A stretch of DNA of 64,000 nucleotides from Beroe forskalii (GCA_011033025.1 WFMF01000426.1:1-64000); one strand, 5' to 3'. Positions 23,378 to 36,196 are shown, counted from the stretch's first letter. Notes: generated from the letters alone by a model not told the origin. Translations and numbers: made by a program.

Positions 23378-25233
23378 GTGGAGGAGATCTCAAGAAATAG
23401 CGTTAACTTGACGTAGGATCGATTACTGATAAACGGTACGATTTTACACCATTAAAGAGAATCGTGAATATATGATTTCGATTTTATGCTGGAATGGGTG
23501 AAAAAGTGGATCGTTTCGATTCATCGAGAGATCTGCGGGACTTGCTCGAAGGAGCAGCTTTTATTGTTACTGCTGGTCAGTAATGTGAGGTGGTGGGAAA
23601 GACTGGAGTGGCTGAGACATGACCAAGAGTATAAAGTTTTGGATGAAGATAAACGGATGTCCTCTGCGGGTTCTCAAGCCAGAAAAATCCCTGAATCTAC
23701 AAAATGAGAGGTATGTTGATTTTAAAGATTGTTAAATTTGAGATGTTGAAATATTGGCATTGCTCGTTAATCGTAATTTGGGTTATACACTGGTAGTTAA
23801 AATGTACAAAGGATAAGTGGAGCTTATGTTTATACATGTTTAAACAGTTCATGATATGGAATTTAATAAAATGTATAATGTACAAGCATAAACTGATTTT
23901 TCGTTTTAAAAATTATGTTTAATTATGAGCCTCCGCCCTCCCTAATGTAAATACATGCGGCTATTCAGATGCGTGTTTCATTTTCCATAGAGCTAATAAC
24001 CTGGTGTTGCATCCTGTCCTTCGTACTATTTTCTTTTTAATTTATTGATTACTTTTATTTATTAATTGATATGACTACAAGCATTAATCATTCTTATTAT
24101 CTTCCTGGGATCGACTTATTAAGTTCTAATATACCAAAAACTGGGGATTTTGGTAGTACCGTGGTGAATGAATCTTCGGATTGAACTTTGTTTTAATATG
24201 AATATTTGTGGTTTAGTGATGAAGTTAAATCAGAATTAAGATTTGAAGCGATATAATTGATATATAATGAAATTTGTTGAGTGACGAGTAAAGAAATGCA
24301 TGATTCAGTTAGTTATTGTGATTAATTCCGAGTACGATTTTGTTGACGTAAATTTCTGCATTAAGATATGAATATCTTGGTTATGTTTCATTGTTTCGTG
24401 CTATCATTTCCACAATACATGAAGATTCGTTAATCATTTTCATCACAATTTTCAGCATTTTCATCCTATATTTTAGTCAAGATATTTAAACAATAACATT
24501 GTTAAAACCATGTTTTTTCAAAGTTTCAACTCATGCATGCAATATTTTTATGCCGACCGTGGCGCCACCATCGTATAGATTTTACAACCATTCAATGTTT
24601 TATCATACAAGTCTGGATATAGAACACTTAAAATATGTTAAATAGGGATCCAAGAAACTTCAGTGAGATGTAAATATTGTAACTCACTTACTTTGTAACT
24701 TACTAAGTTACTAAGTTATTAACCGAACGATACACAATTATAATAGCTCAATACATAACAAGTTTAGATAGTGAATACTGAATGTCATGTCGGATTTGAG
24801 CTTTGATCTTATTAACACAGACAGTAGTTTGTTATGTAACTGACATGCAGTAGCAGGAACGTCAATTTTATGTTAGAGTTCTGGTCACGCACTGATTTTT
24901 TTAGACAATTATGAGACAGACATAAGAATTCATGGAAATGTTTGAAGAGCCCTCAATGTTTCTTGCACCAATAACAAATAAAAGCTCAGAGAGATATAAC
25001 CCTCTGTCTGACGTCCATACTCTCCTCGTATTTGCGATATCAAACACATCAAATAAAAAGTATTTTGTCAAATTTGTGGGCACATTCAGTCTCATCATTT
25101 TATCGGCTCGGTTCAAGTTTTATGATATTCCAATTTCTGAAACCATTTACTTTTCACTCTCTTAGTTCTCCTCTTCATGCATTAAGTATTTTCTCTTTCG
25201 AGTCCTTATTCAGATCACAGTCTCCTCCCAAGT
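23378..25233. other. WDR11 3' UTR and intergenic AT-rich DNA
   Basis: After the WDR11 stop, a plausible 3' UTR runs to the AATAAA at 23865-23870. A 73-residue frame at 23486-23707 shows no recognisable domain and ends beside a GT-rich site; I treat it as UTR. From 23.9 to 25.2 kb no gene, RNA or repeat was recognised. Confidence 0.45.
23865..23870 (+). promoter_or_regulatory. Candidate poly(A) signal of WDR11
   Basis: AATAAA lies about 490 bp downstream of the WDR11 stop codon, the first convincing canonical signal on this strand. Confidence 0.4.
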
Positions 25234-25723
25234 CTAATCCTCGTATTTCTTATTCAGATCCACCACGTAACTGTTATCTCTGAGAGCTGAGAATCTCCGG
25301 GGTTCTCTGAAGTGAGAGAATATGTTCCGTTTGTAGCCGCGGATGGGTTGTGAGGCGGCAGCCGAGGCTGCTGCTTCGTCGGTCTTCGCTTGATCACGTG
25401 CCAACCGAATGTCGTAGGGAGTCAGAGGTTTACCTGGCAGTTTAGGATTAAGAGTTGAAGATTATTCTCACAAGTGAACTATCACGCACACACATTGTTG
25501 GTATGCGCCTAATCACAATTTGATGTTGGTGTATGATGACACAAATTACCGGTCGTATTTTTGGAAGAATTCCGAAACCAATATCCCACCTACCTGGTCC
25601 GTGGAAGTAGGGCTTGACGACCTGCATGTGCCTGCCTCGCTCCATCACCAGCAGGTTCTGGTTGAGGTGGTTGCACATCCAGGCGCTGGTACGGGTTATG
25701 TTCCGCGTGGTAGCGGCCAGCAT
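25234..25723 (-). CDS. Small conserved-looking protein of 109 residues, two exons, function unknown
   Basis: Exon 1 is 25723-25594 (starts MLAATTRNITRTSAW) and exon 2 is 25433-25234 (ends VDLNKKYED, stop TAG). The intron is GT-AG and the phase-1 join makes ...YFHGPG|KPLTPYDIRLA. The coding model is supported by matching phases, a codon-like composition and a clean stop. The product is basic and Ala/Arg-rich in the middle (EAAASAAAS). No domain was recognised. Exon 1 might continue upstream, because a potential acceptor (GTGCAG) lies immediately before the ATG and the first Met could be internal. Confidence 0.55.
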
Positions 25724-27099
25724 CGCCTGCACGCGGGCTCGCGGGGATCATTGTTATGTCAGGGTGGCAGAAAATGGTCAAAAAGCATTGTTTGATTTCG
25801 GAGTAAACAGAACTTTTGTTTCGCACCATTCAGCTTTAAATCCCTAAAGACTTGAAATTTTGCATATTCATGGAATATGAGGCCTTAACTTAAGCGACTG
25901 GAATCCCGACATCAGCATTTTAGACTTAGAATTACCTTGTCATGGTCAGTTAGTTGTTTCTTCCTTTCCTTATCTCGTATCATCCTCCTCTGATTGGTTT
26001 TTAGTTCCTCACTTAGCAGCACGTTATTTCGCAATGCTCGCTGATAATGGGGGTCGCTTAGCAACGCGTTATTTCGTAACGTTGGTAACGCGTTATTTCG
26101 TAACGTTGGTAACGTGTTATCCCGTTGTCCCTTCTGTTAAAAGAGTTGCTTAGCACCTCGAGAATTCGCTCAGCTCACTCTTGTCAAAAGTCAAATGCCA
26201 ATCTGCCAAGTTGATTCGATGTTGTAAGTATCGAATGAATGCTTTCAAATTCCACAGAAATATGCTCTGAGTACGATTCGCGAATTACGATCACGTAAAA
26301 AAGGGCGTCTAATTTCTTACATTAAAGGAGTACATCTGAGCTTTATGCTTCCTCTTCTCAGATTTTGACCTTTGGGAAGAGGCAACGCTCGATGTATCAG
26401 TCCTATCAAACGGACCTTCCATTTTGAAGTATCAAATGTACAAATATCTACCTATATAAGCAACAACTGGCCGGCAAAAACAAATGAAATGATGATCGAT
26501 GTATACTTTATATATTGTTAAAAAATATGCACAAATAGAACTTAAAGCACGCCGGTGAACATTAAAAACTGAGAATGCTTGATGGGTGAACTGGAGTTGA
26601 ATTGCTCAAGCTGTTTTGCACTCCCATCAGTGATAATGGAGACTTTCAGGCCATTTTAAATTCTGTTTGACAAGCATCTTTAAGACACATATATCATTAA
26701 AAAATATATACGTATCTATGAATTCTATCACAGAAAACATGCAATATATTAGATCTATGAAAAAATATACAATTCAAAGTTGGAACACAATTCATTACAA
26801 CTGGGTATGTTTACAAAGAATACGTATTAAAATTTTCTGGTCAAAATTTATTGATATGTCTGAATGTTCTTGCTATTTATCTAATATTTTGGCATGTCAA
26901 TTAAACTATAAAAACTGGATGGCATATAAATCGGCCGTCTCGATTTGTCAATCATCTCAATTCCTTGTTCATCCTTATTTGTGACTATTTTCAGAAACGG
27001 AACATCTGACTCTAAATCTGCTTCTGTCACGGTCGCTCATCATTATTATCAATTTCAAGTATCATGACTTAATCGCAATAAATACCATTTTATGTTCAT
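25724..27099. other. Non-coding stretch with a 24-bp repeat; 3' UTR of the acidic protein gene
   Basis: Contains three tandem copies of a 24-bp unit at 26063-26125. The AT-rich portion adjoining 27100 is likely the 3' UTR of the minus-strand acidic protein gene. A 105-residue plus-strand frame at 26667-26984 looks like chance translation of AT-rich DNA. Confidence 0.45.
26063..26125. repeat. 24-bp tandem repeat, about 2.6 copies
   Basis: AACGCGTTATTTCGTAACGT begins a 24-bp unit present at 26063 and 26087, with a diverged third copy from 26111. A further degenerate relative lies near 26020. Confidence 0.8.
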
Positions 27100-28371
27100 T
27101 TACTCTTCTTCCTCCTCCGGTTCAGGTTCAGGCTCCGGTTCCTCTTCCGGTTCAGGCTCTGGTTCCTCTTCCGGTTCAGGCTCAGGCTCCGGTTCAGGCT
27201 CAGCCGGTTCCTCAGCCTCTGGCTCAGGCTCAGCAGGAGCTGCCTCAACTGCCTCCTCTTCCTCAGCACCTGGTGCTTCTTCCTCAGCCTCTGCTGGAGC
27301 AGCTTCGACAGCATCTTCAGCGGCATCCTCAGCAGGAGGTGCCTCCTCGGCTGGTGCAGCTTCCTCAGCCGGTGCCTCTTCAGCCACTGGTTCGGCCGGG
27401 GCTGCTTCTTCAGGCTCTGCTGAGGCTTCCTCAGCTTCAGCCGGAGCCTCAGCTTCCGGCTCAGCTGGGGCGTCTGCTTCTACCGGAGCAGCCTCAACAG
27501 CCTCTGGTTCTGCAGCTTCTGGTTCTGCAGCTTCTGGTTCTGCAGCTGCTGTTTCAGCTGGTGCTACCTCCACAGCCTCTTCAGAGGGTTCTGCTGAAGT
27601 TTCCTCGGCTGCAGGTTCCTCGGCTGCAGGCTCTTCTGTTTCTGCAGGAGCAGCCTCAGCTGCTTCCACAGGAGCAGCCTCTACCGCTGGTTCATCAGAT
27701 CCCTCAGCAGGAGCTTCTTCTGGAGGTGATTCCTCGGCTGGGGCTGCATCCACAGCATCCTCTGATGCTTCAGCTTCAGCTGGAGAAGCATCTGCTTCTG
27801 TTGCTTCTTCAGCTGCTGCTGGAGCTTCTGCTTCTGGAACTGTTTCGGCGGGAGCATCGTCTGTTGCCTCGGCAGGTGCCACTTCAGGCACCGCATCCTC
27901 AGATGGTATTTCAGTAGGTTCGGCTGGAGCTGCCTCTGTTGGGGCTGCTTCTGGTACTGCATCTTCAGAGGGAACTTCAACTGGTTCTGGTGCTGTGACA
28001 ATGATCGTATCTCCCTGATTAATGACCACATTAACAGTCTGATCCACCTCAGGGTCGTCACTGAAACAGCTCTCCCAGCTAAAGTCACTGTACTCAATTG
28101 ATATCGACAACCCATCACCATCGTGACTCTTCCTCTTCTTCTTCTTCTTCACCTTCTTCTTCTTTGTTTTAGCCTTCTCCTTGACTGGTGGATCAGCAGC
28201 TACCACCACTACTGGCTGCACTACCGTTACTGCAGGAGTATCGTCCGTTTTAGGCACATTGTTAGCCACGTGGCCGTTGTCTGGTTTGGGTGCTGACGAA
28301 GGTTTGCTCTCTGGTTTAGCTAGTGAACCGTGCTCCACATGTACCACTTCCTTGCTTCCACACGATCCCAT
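27100..28371 (-). CDS. N-myristoylated, MARCKS-like acidic Ala/Glu/Pro-rich protein
   Basis: Single exon of 423 residues. The start MGSCGSKE fits the N-myristoylation consensus (Gly2, Ser6, Lys7) with Cys4 available for palmitoylation. A dense basic block at about residues 64-82 (KEKAKTKKKKVKKKKKRKS) resembles a phosphoinositide-binding effector region. The remaining about 290 residues are low-complexity Ala, Glu and Pro, ending in EPEPEPEEE-type repeats. This layout (acyl anchor, basic patch, long acidic disordered tail) is that of MARCKS, GAP-43 or BASP1-type proteins that sit on the inner plasma membrane, but alignment-level homology cannot be claimed. A Ser/Gly/Ala frame on the opposite strand is its shadow. 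Confidence 0.75.
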   Translation of the reverse strand: MGSCGSKEVVHVEHGSLAKPESKPSSAPKPDNGHVANNVPKTDDTPAVTVVQPVVVVAADPPVKEKAKTKKKKVKKKKKRKSHDGDGLSISIEYSDFSWESCFSDDPEVDQTVNVVINQGDTIIVTAPEPVEVPSEDAVPEAAPTEAAPAEPTEIPSEDAVPEVAPAEATDDAPAETVPEAEAPAAAEEATEADASPAEAEASEDAVDAAPAEESPPEEAPAEGSDEPAVEAAPVEAAEAAPAETEEPAAEEPAAEETSAEPSEEAVEVAPAETAAAEPEAAEPEAAEPEAVEAAPVEADAPAEPEAEAPAEAEEASAEPEEAAPAEPVAEEAPAEEAAPAEEAPPAEDAAEDAVEAAPAEAEEEAPGAEEEEAVEAAPAEPEPEAEEPAEPEPEPEPEPEEEPEPEPEEEPEPEPEPEEEEE

Positions 28372-29439
28372 AGTAGTTCTTGCTCACCTCTTGTTTACAT
28401 ATCCTCAAATGGAAACTTGGATTAGTTATCAAGATCCCATGGAAGTTTCTCTTAGATTTCTTTTTATTTAGCATGGAATGAAGTATCGATTAGCAACAAA
28501 TTAGTAATTAATGATAATTTCAGCTAATGTTTTCATGGCCTTCAATAAAACGCGGTTTACTAATACAAGTATTTGTGATTCTAGCTTAGAATAAAACTTG
28601 ATTTTATTCCTACATCAGTGCTGTCAAAATCAACATACCAGTATCGAAAGTAAGTTCAATTCAACACAGCATTTTAGTACAAAATCCACAAAATATCTGC
28701 ACAACAGCGTAATTGAACTTGAAGTGGCACAGCATCCTAAAATGCACAGGAACAGTGAACACTCTAATAACGTTGTAAGTGTATAGTTCACAAGCCGATG
28801 CTAATGCATTTTAAATTAAAATGTTCGACGAAGTTGGACAAAGGTTTTTTTGGACAAAGGGTTCCATTAAGTTCTATAATACCGATTGAAATGAACGTTT
28901 AATACTGTTTCAGTTGAATTAAAGTTTTGATATAAATACACTGATAACAAGAATTGCGCCTGCCGGCACATTTCTTGTGCCCGTTGTTCCCGTATGCAGG
29001 CGCTTAATTTCCTGTTCCCCAGGGCTGGTATTTAAACATGCCGTCATTTGATTGTCGACCATTGTCCGTCTCGCTTACTGAATTGATTATTAAACGCTTT
29101 ATCTATCAAGTGTCACATTGCAATACTAACATCATTGAATTTTTTTCCCATCGGGAATCAATTAATAAATAGAAATACAATATCATCAAATAATACTACA
29201 TCTCAAAACATTCCACGGAAAATGGCACCTACTCAGTGTTTTTAAACCAGAAAGGTCTATATATGTCATTGATAGCAGCCAGAATGTAAGGAATTTGTGA
29301 CATTGGCTTATTTATACATCATTTTTTCAAAAAGGTTATAATGCCAATCTTTTCACATAAAAAGTTAGTTTGGACATCTGTGGTGACCAAAAAACTTTTT
29401 TGAACATGATATTACCTTATTTGTGGCAACTGTGAGGTT
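28372..29439. other. 5' region of the acidic protein gene and intergenic DNA
   Basis: No gene, RNA or clear repeat was recognised. The minus-strand promoter of the acidic protein gene should lie in the first few hundred bases. Confidence 0.45.
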
Positions 29440-30505
29440 AAATATGAGGCTGATTTGAGCAAAAATGCCTTATTTCACAGCTTATGGCCATTTAATGCAT
29501 CAAAGGAGTGTTTTAGTCCTCCAAAAGTATTTTTTCCTTGATCTGGAGGTCAAAATCCACCTTTTAGGTCAAAATTTAGAATTTGTGACCTTGCGTTGTC
29601 GATTTGAGGCTAACACAAAATCCAAATTTTTGATAAAAACATGGGAAGGAAGACACTTATCCTCACCTGAGATCTGCCAACAAATCCTAATGAGTAAAAT
29701 TTTGATTTGAGGTGATCTTAGACAGTTTCAACTTCATTTTGGTATCAAGAATATGTCTTTACTTGCTTTGTTGCTGTTTTGAGGCTAAATTTTGTCGCGA
29801 CATCTCAAAAACCTGGATTTTACTGTTTTAGCAACTTCAAACATCAAAGAAGTGTTTGAGTCCTCCCAAAGTTATCAGTCTCAATCAAAAGGTCAAAATA
29901 TACTTCCTTGGTCAAATTTGGGAGTTTTGACCTTGCGTTGTCCATTTGAGGCTAAAAAATGGCCTGAATTTTTGATAAAATCCCCGGGAGGAAGTCACTT
30001 AACCTCTCCTGAGAGCCACCAATCCATCCAATTGTGAAAAATTTGGGTTTGAGGTGATCCTAGACAGTTTCAGCTTCATTTTGCCATCAAGAATCTTTTT
30101 TCATTGGCTTTTGTTGCTGTCTTGAGGCTAAAACTGTGTCGCGACATCTGAAAACCTGGATTTTACAGTTTTTAGCCATTTTTAACCTCATGGAGGTGCT
30201 TCAGTCCTCTTAAAGAAATGTAGTATTAATCAAGAGGTCAGAATATACCTACTTCCTTGGTTCAAAGTTGGGAGTTTTTGACCTTGCGTTGTTCATTTGA
30301 GGCAAAAACAAGGCCAAATTTTAAGATGAAATTCCCGGGAGGACATCGCTTAACCTCACCTGAGAGCCACAAATTCATCCCATTGTGCAAAATTTTGGTT
30401 TGAGGTGATCCTAGACAGTTTCAGCTTCATCTTGGTAACAAATATATGTTTTCATTGGCTTCTGTTGTGGTCTTGAGGCTAAATTTGAGTCGAGACATCC
30501 AAAAA
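29440..30505. repeat. Three-copy tandem repeat, 340-350-bp unit, diverged
   Basis: The marker TAGACAGTTTCA(A/G)CTTCAT occurs near 29719, 30060 and 30410, and TGACCTTGCGTTGT near 29588, 29929 and 30280. The units diverge by point changes and small indels, much more than the satellite at 3-8 kb. No coding potential is shared by the three units. Confidence 0.8.
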
Positions 30506-30570
30506 CCTGGTTTTCGGAAAACGGGCCTAAGATTAACCCCTGAGGGACAACATAAAGAGGTAGGACCAGT

Positions 30571-30870
30571 TTAATGCCACCAACTTGTAGCCACCATGGG
30601 TACTACAAGTTGGTAAGACATAACTTTCTCAGGTCAGGCCCTCTCCCTCTGGGAATAATAGGTCCTCTACGCGCGTACACCGCCTCTTTGACCAGACCAC
30701 GGAAAAAGTAAAGCAGGTAGCCAGGATCTATCCATGTCAACTTGTAGTGGTCATGGGTACTACAGTTTGGTGTAGGATTGGTTTCTCTTCTGTGTTGGAT
30801 ATTGAGGTTAAGAAGGCCGGTCTATATGCGTTTGCACGCGTACACCGCCTTCGATAACCTCAACCAGGCC
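30571..30870. repeat. Two diverged copies of a hairpin-bearing repeat, about 155 bp
   Basis: Both copies begin with CAACTTGTAG...GGGTACTACA(A)GTTTGG-like sequence and end with CGCGTACACCGCC (near 30675 and 30840). In the first copy CCAACTTGTAG (30580-30590) and CTACAAGTTGG (30603-30613) form a perfect 11-bp stem with a 12-nt loop. The stem is imperfect in the second copy. Confidence 0.7.
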
Positions 30871-33442
30871 AAGAAGGACTTGACCTTTCCAGTGAAGACT
30901 CTTCTTATGTAAGAGTGTCTTCTCGAATTTTTGAGATAGGTCTCTTTTAGTATTTGAGTTTGGAGCTCTTTTGTGAGGGAAAATCAAGTCGCATGTCACA
31001 AATCGAAAGTGACTTTTTAGGTTGTTTTAACCTCATAAAATCTCAATGCAAGGTCGGATTTTGATAATTTTTGTTGCAAATGATAGATATCAATGAGTTC
31101 TTTCATATAAGACTGTTTCCAACCATCTGGGATGCCTATTTCACTGCACAGAAGCCTTTAAGTGTCAAAAATGGCCAACTTTCATTCTGGCTGCTATCGA
31201 TGATGCATATTAAATTAAAACTTCATTGAAACATCATTGAATCAATTTTATAAATATTCCATACGTAAGTATCAACTGAAAACAATAATTGTGAATGTTT
31301 TCTTTAACCTCGGCGAGCGCATTAATTTCATGAAACAATAAAGGTCGTACGTGATCACAAGTCGCACGTGCATTTTACTGCGCGCGCAAAATTCATGAAC
31401 ATTGAACACCTGCCATGTTCTGTTTGCGCGCGTACGCATTCATTCTCGGTTGTTTCCTTTTGAGTTTTGTTCGACGCCTCGTGTCCAAATCAAGCGTTGC
31501 GCATTATCAAGCGTTTCCATTATCAAGCGTTGCCATTGATGAAAATAATTGTATGATACGAAATCATAATTATTTTCTCTCCTTATTACAAGTTTCTTCA
31601 GTTTGATTTTATGTTGCTCAGATACCACAACTGTCAGTAGCCAGAACTCACTTTAAAATAAGAACTTGATTGAGGATTGCTCATGGCGCGGGCAACCAAA
31701 TGCAATGTTCTTCCTGGGCGTCGAAATTTGTGATTTTATGATCAACTGTGCCAACTTGAAGATAAAGAGAAGGATTAATAGCCAAGATTGAAGACTCAGA
31801 TATCGTAAATTCATGTGATACCGGGACAAATTTTCATCTCTTACTTTCCTCAACGAAATTGCTAAGGTCAATCATCATTATTCAAGTTTCAACATTAGGA
31901 TGAACAGAGCATTGAACCCGAATACCTGTAAGCTAGCGGCTGCATTGCACACTGCACAGGATGCCACTACACCAAGCTATATTGGCGCGAGTGATATTAT
32001 AAAGGAGCAGTTGATTGAAAATGGAGCATACCGCATACATACATACCAAATCTGATCACACCACCTATTTCAGATTTAACAGTACGCGTAAAGGTAGTAT
32101 ACACACAACCCCCACAAAACACGATCTCTGCTAACCTTTTCTCAATGCCTTTTTGTAAAACAAAAACGCGATTGGGAACAGGAAAAATTGTCGATATTTT
32201 GCAGCACTTGTACTTCTAAAACGCTATTCGAAAGTAAATAGAACAGCAACATGCTGGGTTTTGACATTTCCCCTATAATGCATCGTTGGACGTACTCTTT
32301 AGGGTTTGTGCCCTGAATTGTGGAAGTTGATACTGGTATTTGCAATTTATTTACGTGCTGTAATTTTGCTGGAAACGACACCGCTAAAATGTTAATTAAA
32401 TTCAGAAATATATTCCAGCAGGGTGAGTAAAATGTAAGATTATTATCCTCCCTGCACCTCAACCGTGAAATTAGAAACCTCGATCCTCACGACTTATGGT
32501 AACCTGGAGTCCGAACATTATTACGATTCATCAAATTTGTGGCTGTTCCTTGCAAAAATCAAACGATTTCTGAACTGTTTCATAGATTAAGGCATTAGAA
32601 AATTTGCTATAGATTCACGGAAACTTGATGAACATTTAGAAATCTACAAAAGTCTATAAAGCAAAACGCAGCAGCCCTTCATACTAGATCTCAGAGTGCA
32701 TGCACTCGCATTGGACACGAAACAAATTGACAGATCAGAAATGATCATCATTAACCACTACTGCTACTAGGGAATAATTTGTCTCCGTTCCCGAACCAAC
32801 GTTTAATGATAGATCATATACCTACGCCCCTACACTTATATTAAGCTTCCAAGGCTTCTATTCTCGAGCTAGATTTGTCTACAACTCTACATATATGACG
32901 TCTTTAAATTTCAAGAATCGAAGGTATTTTTCACAGCCATAACATGACAAATTTACTCGGAGCATGTTTTAACGATAAGACAAAATGAAATAATGTCATT
33001 ACAACCCTGCATCATTGCTCTCAAACGATAAGACTTCAACATGACAATCAGCGTTCATGCATTCAAGTGTCAAGAACAACATATAATTACGAAGCTGTCG
33101 TACCTCGAAACATCATACACAGCTGTCAAATTACGTCATCAATCAGTCATTTTAAAGATAAAATCAACGTCACTTCCAACCTATGTTCCTCGATTAAACA
33201 TCCCTCTTCAACTCAACAAGTTTCTCCAACGAAAAGATATTACTAACCAAAACAAATCTAAAAAAAGAAGTCTGAAAAACGTTGAAATATTTTGAAATGT
33301 ACAGAGCAGCACTATCTATGTTTTAGACGTAGTATATAATATATACTGAGGATATATGCAGTTGTCATGGTAACCTTCCACAGCAATACATAGTGAGTGT
33401 CGTCACAAGCAGCTTAGAGATATATAATGGACGTTATTATAG
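30871..33442. other. Intergenic DNA without recognised genes
   Basis: Short frames on both strands show no domain or splice support. A GC-rich patch with CACGTG and GCGCGC motifs lies near 31345-31440. Nothing else was recognised. Confidence 0.4.
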
Positions 33443-33534
33443 CCCGAGCAAGAGAATAGGCGGTTAAATGTCAACAATTGAGCATTCTAACTCATGATAA
33501 TGACGTTATTCTAAGCGGGCTATTCTTGGCGGGG
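33443..33534. mobile_element. Short hairpin MITE-like element
   Basis: About 92 bp. The left end (CCCGAGCAAGAGAATAGGCG) and the reverse complement of the right end share the ...GAATAGGC/CG... pattern of the family defined by the 98-bp insertion at 55138. The interior contains ATGATAATGACGTTAT. No coding capacity. Confidence 0.55.
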
Positions 33535-36196
33535 TGCCAATATAAGTCGGACTAGGTGGAGGTGAACGAGTCGCTCAGAACGGATGATGACGTTACAAAT
33601 ACAGTTCTGCTTCATTTCCAGCTATTTTAGTCTAAAGTATTTTAATTGGAAGGGAAAAGGGTTCACTTTAGTCCGACCTCGGTCCTGGTTTCCAAACCTA
33701 TGATATCGTCGAATATAAACTCAATCGTCAACAATCAATATTTCTCACACTTTGAGTCCTCTGATGAAATTCAGAATGCCGCTGGTCCCTCATAATATGC
33801 ATAATAAACTTATATCCTTTGACTCAACATGGCCGAATATGAACCATTATACCCCTCCCAAGCTTGTTTTAGTGACCGTGTAAGTTTGGTTATACGGTCT
33901 CCACGGAAAAGCAGTGCAAAAAAGCTTAAAGTGAAATTTGATTTTATAAAGGAGCACTCAAAAATCTACTTAAGCGTTGAATCTGGACGAGGGTCGAGAC
34001 CCGAGTGGGAAAAATACTGTTGTTTGGTAGTTAACAACTTCAATTTCAACATGACAATTATAATCAATTGTTTGTTTTTTTGCAAAAAGATGCATTCAAA
34101 GTAACCGAATTTTGCCACAAGTAGCTGCGCGAATTGCCGTGCTCTCTGTTGTGCCAAGCTCTTTGTGCCAAGCTGAACTATGACAGAATATTACTAGTGT
34201 ACAAGCATCATTGCTTATGTATTTTCTAAACATCTCCATAAACAAACTTAACGTATTTTCTGCCAAGTAGGAAAATATATACGAGGATATAACAGTGATG
34301 TAATTGCCATGGTTTAAAATAGTCAAATTTTGACATAAAATCAGCCATTTGCCGAGTACAAACTAAACCGTTTCCATAGCGGCAAACTAGCAAGTAATGA
34401 GCAAGAGAGACTGTGTTTAGCCCATTATTATATACTGAGTACCTTGTTGGCATGGTAACATTACTGTAAACTGAAAAATAATATTTCTGAAATTCTTGCG
34501 TTAAAACAGAGTTTTCTGATGAAGTTATGTCTTAAGAAATAGTGAATGCTGAGCTGTTTTAAATCAAGACCAATTAAATAGCGTTTGATTCTAGTGTAAT
34601 TCAGATACAGCTTCTAACATGGCACGAAATCTGCAACGGTCTTCTCGATCAACTGTTTAAACCGCTGAATCCTCATCATTTTGTTTATTGCCTAGTACAA
34701 CCAGAATTCAAAAAAGAGCGAAAATAAATAAAAGGATTCGAATACGCCACGAAAAAACTCCTCTCTATTCTGTTGTATTTCACAAGAAATTACACGGAAA
34801 TGCGACTAATGTAATGCATACAACAAAAGATCTTTGTAAATACACAGTAATTACACCCTACGATCTCTCTCCAAGGCAAAACACTTGCTCCAAAAACACG
34901 AACAAAAATACACACAGTATTCGACATGGGTACTATAACAGGAACTATATAGGTACAAACAGGCAAAGGTACAAACAGGCATTTAAAATGGAAACTGGCA
35001 CATCTCAAAATTTCGGGAAAATTACGCATACACAAACAGGCAGCACATGCATACACCAAGGTTTTAGGTACAAACAGGCAATTATACAGGCAATAAAACA
35101 GGTATTGCAATTATACCAAAACCCTAAATGCCGGCGCACCTGTTGAATCTGTTACACAACTTGATATCTTAAATCTATCACTGTAAAAGTACGCCCAATG
35201 CCCACACCTACTGAAAGTCAAACCCGCAATAAATCAAAGAGCTGTTAATACGAACCACAGCAGTTCTAGTGTACTAATAATATACTGGGTTACAGCGTTG
35301 CGAGCTGGTTCCGGCTATATAACCCGAGATGATAATTAACACGAGGGAGAGAGAGGGTGGTCGTCATGGCAACCCTGTAAAAATATTAAACCCGGCCAAT
35401 AATCATACGAATATATTGTCTGTTGACCAGGTGCAGGGGAGAGAGTGGGGGAGGGTAATGTAATCAGAGAGTTTTTGAGGTTTAACATTCCGCATTACTT
35501 CAGGTTACAGGGTTACAGGACACTCCTGGATTATGTTAGTGAGTTGGTCCGTCTGTATGTCTAACTGTATGTTTGTACGTGGTTACTAGGTAACCCGGTT
35601 CTTTGAAGTACCTGGGTTTGTGTGTTTGTTCGTGTGTCAGTCTGTTTGAATCCAGGTTGAGGGAGTCAAGGAGAGCGCGTATTGGTACTAGTACCATGAT
35701 TATAGATCAGAAGTTACGTCATCATCATAGTTTAAAATGGTGAATTATTAAACTCAAATCGACATCACATACCATTGGCGATATCCGAATAGATGGCAGT
35801 AATATATAATGGGTGTATGTAATCGGCTATTGCCACCATCTTGAATCATATGTTGTAGAGGCTGGATTGTTCATCAGCCCTCTTGTTCATCAGTCCATCC
35901 CCTGCTGATATAACCACGAACACCTGTTTAGCGTCCATATAATCGACCATTATTCACAACTCCACAAATTATCATTATCATAGTCGTTGTTCAAATCACG
36001 TTGAGCCACAACATCCACACACTATGATATATTTGAGAATTATAAACAAAGGGGTCAATTTTATCCCTTCATGCTAATTCAATTGTATGATTTGACTTAA
36101 AAGGCATTAAAAAATCATTTTGTGAAATTATTATACTGCCAGAACTTTACCTACAGTTAACTGAATACTAACCTAACCACTGCCTAGGATATAGCC
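33535..36196. other. Intergenic DNA with short repeats, upstream of KRI1
   Basis: Contains several copies of a GGTACAAACAGGCA motif (near 34951, 34968 and 35067) and a GTTACGTCATCATCATAG stretch near 35714 resembling the core of the hairpin family. A 91-residue frame at 33829 starting MAEYEPLYPS and a 152-residue frame at 34688 have no recognisable domain and no splice partners; I do not call them genes. Confidence 0.4.

Noticed and set aside
27092..28018. 308-residue Ser/Gly/Ala frame on the plus strand
   Set aside because: It is the antisense shadow of the Ala/Glu/Pro-rich coding region; the minus frame has a functional start motif and varied N terminus.
33829..34104. 91-residue frame starting MAEYEPLYPS
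   Set aside because: No domain, no splice partner and an AT-rich, low-complexity end; kept only as a note.
34688..35146. 152-residue frame rich in Lys, Thr and Asn
   Set aside because: It lies over short GGTACAAACAGGCA repeats and shows no family motif.
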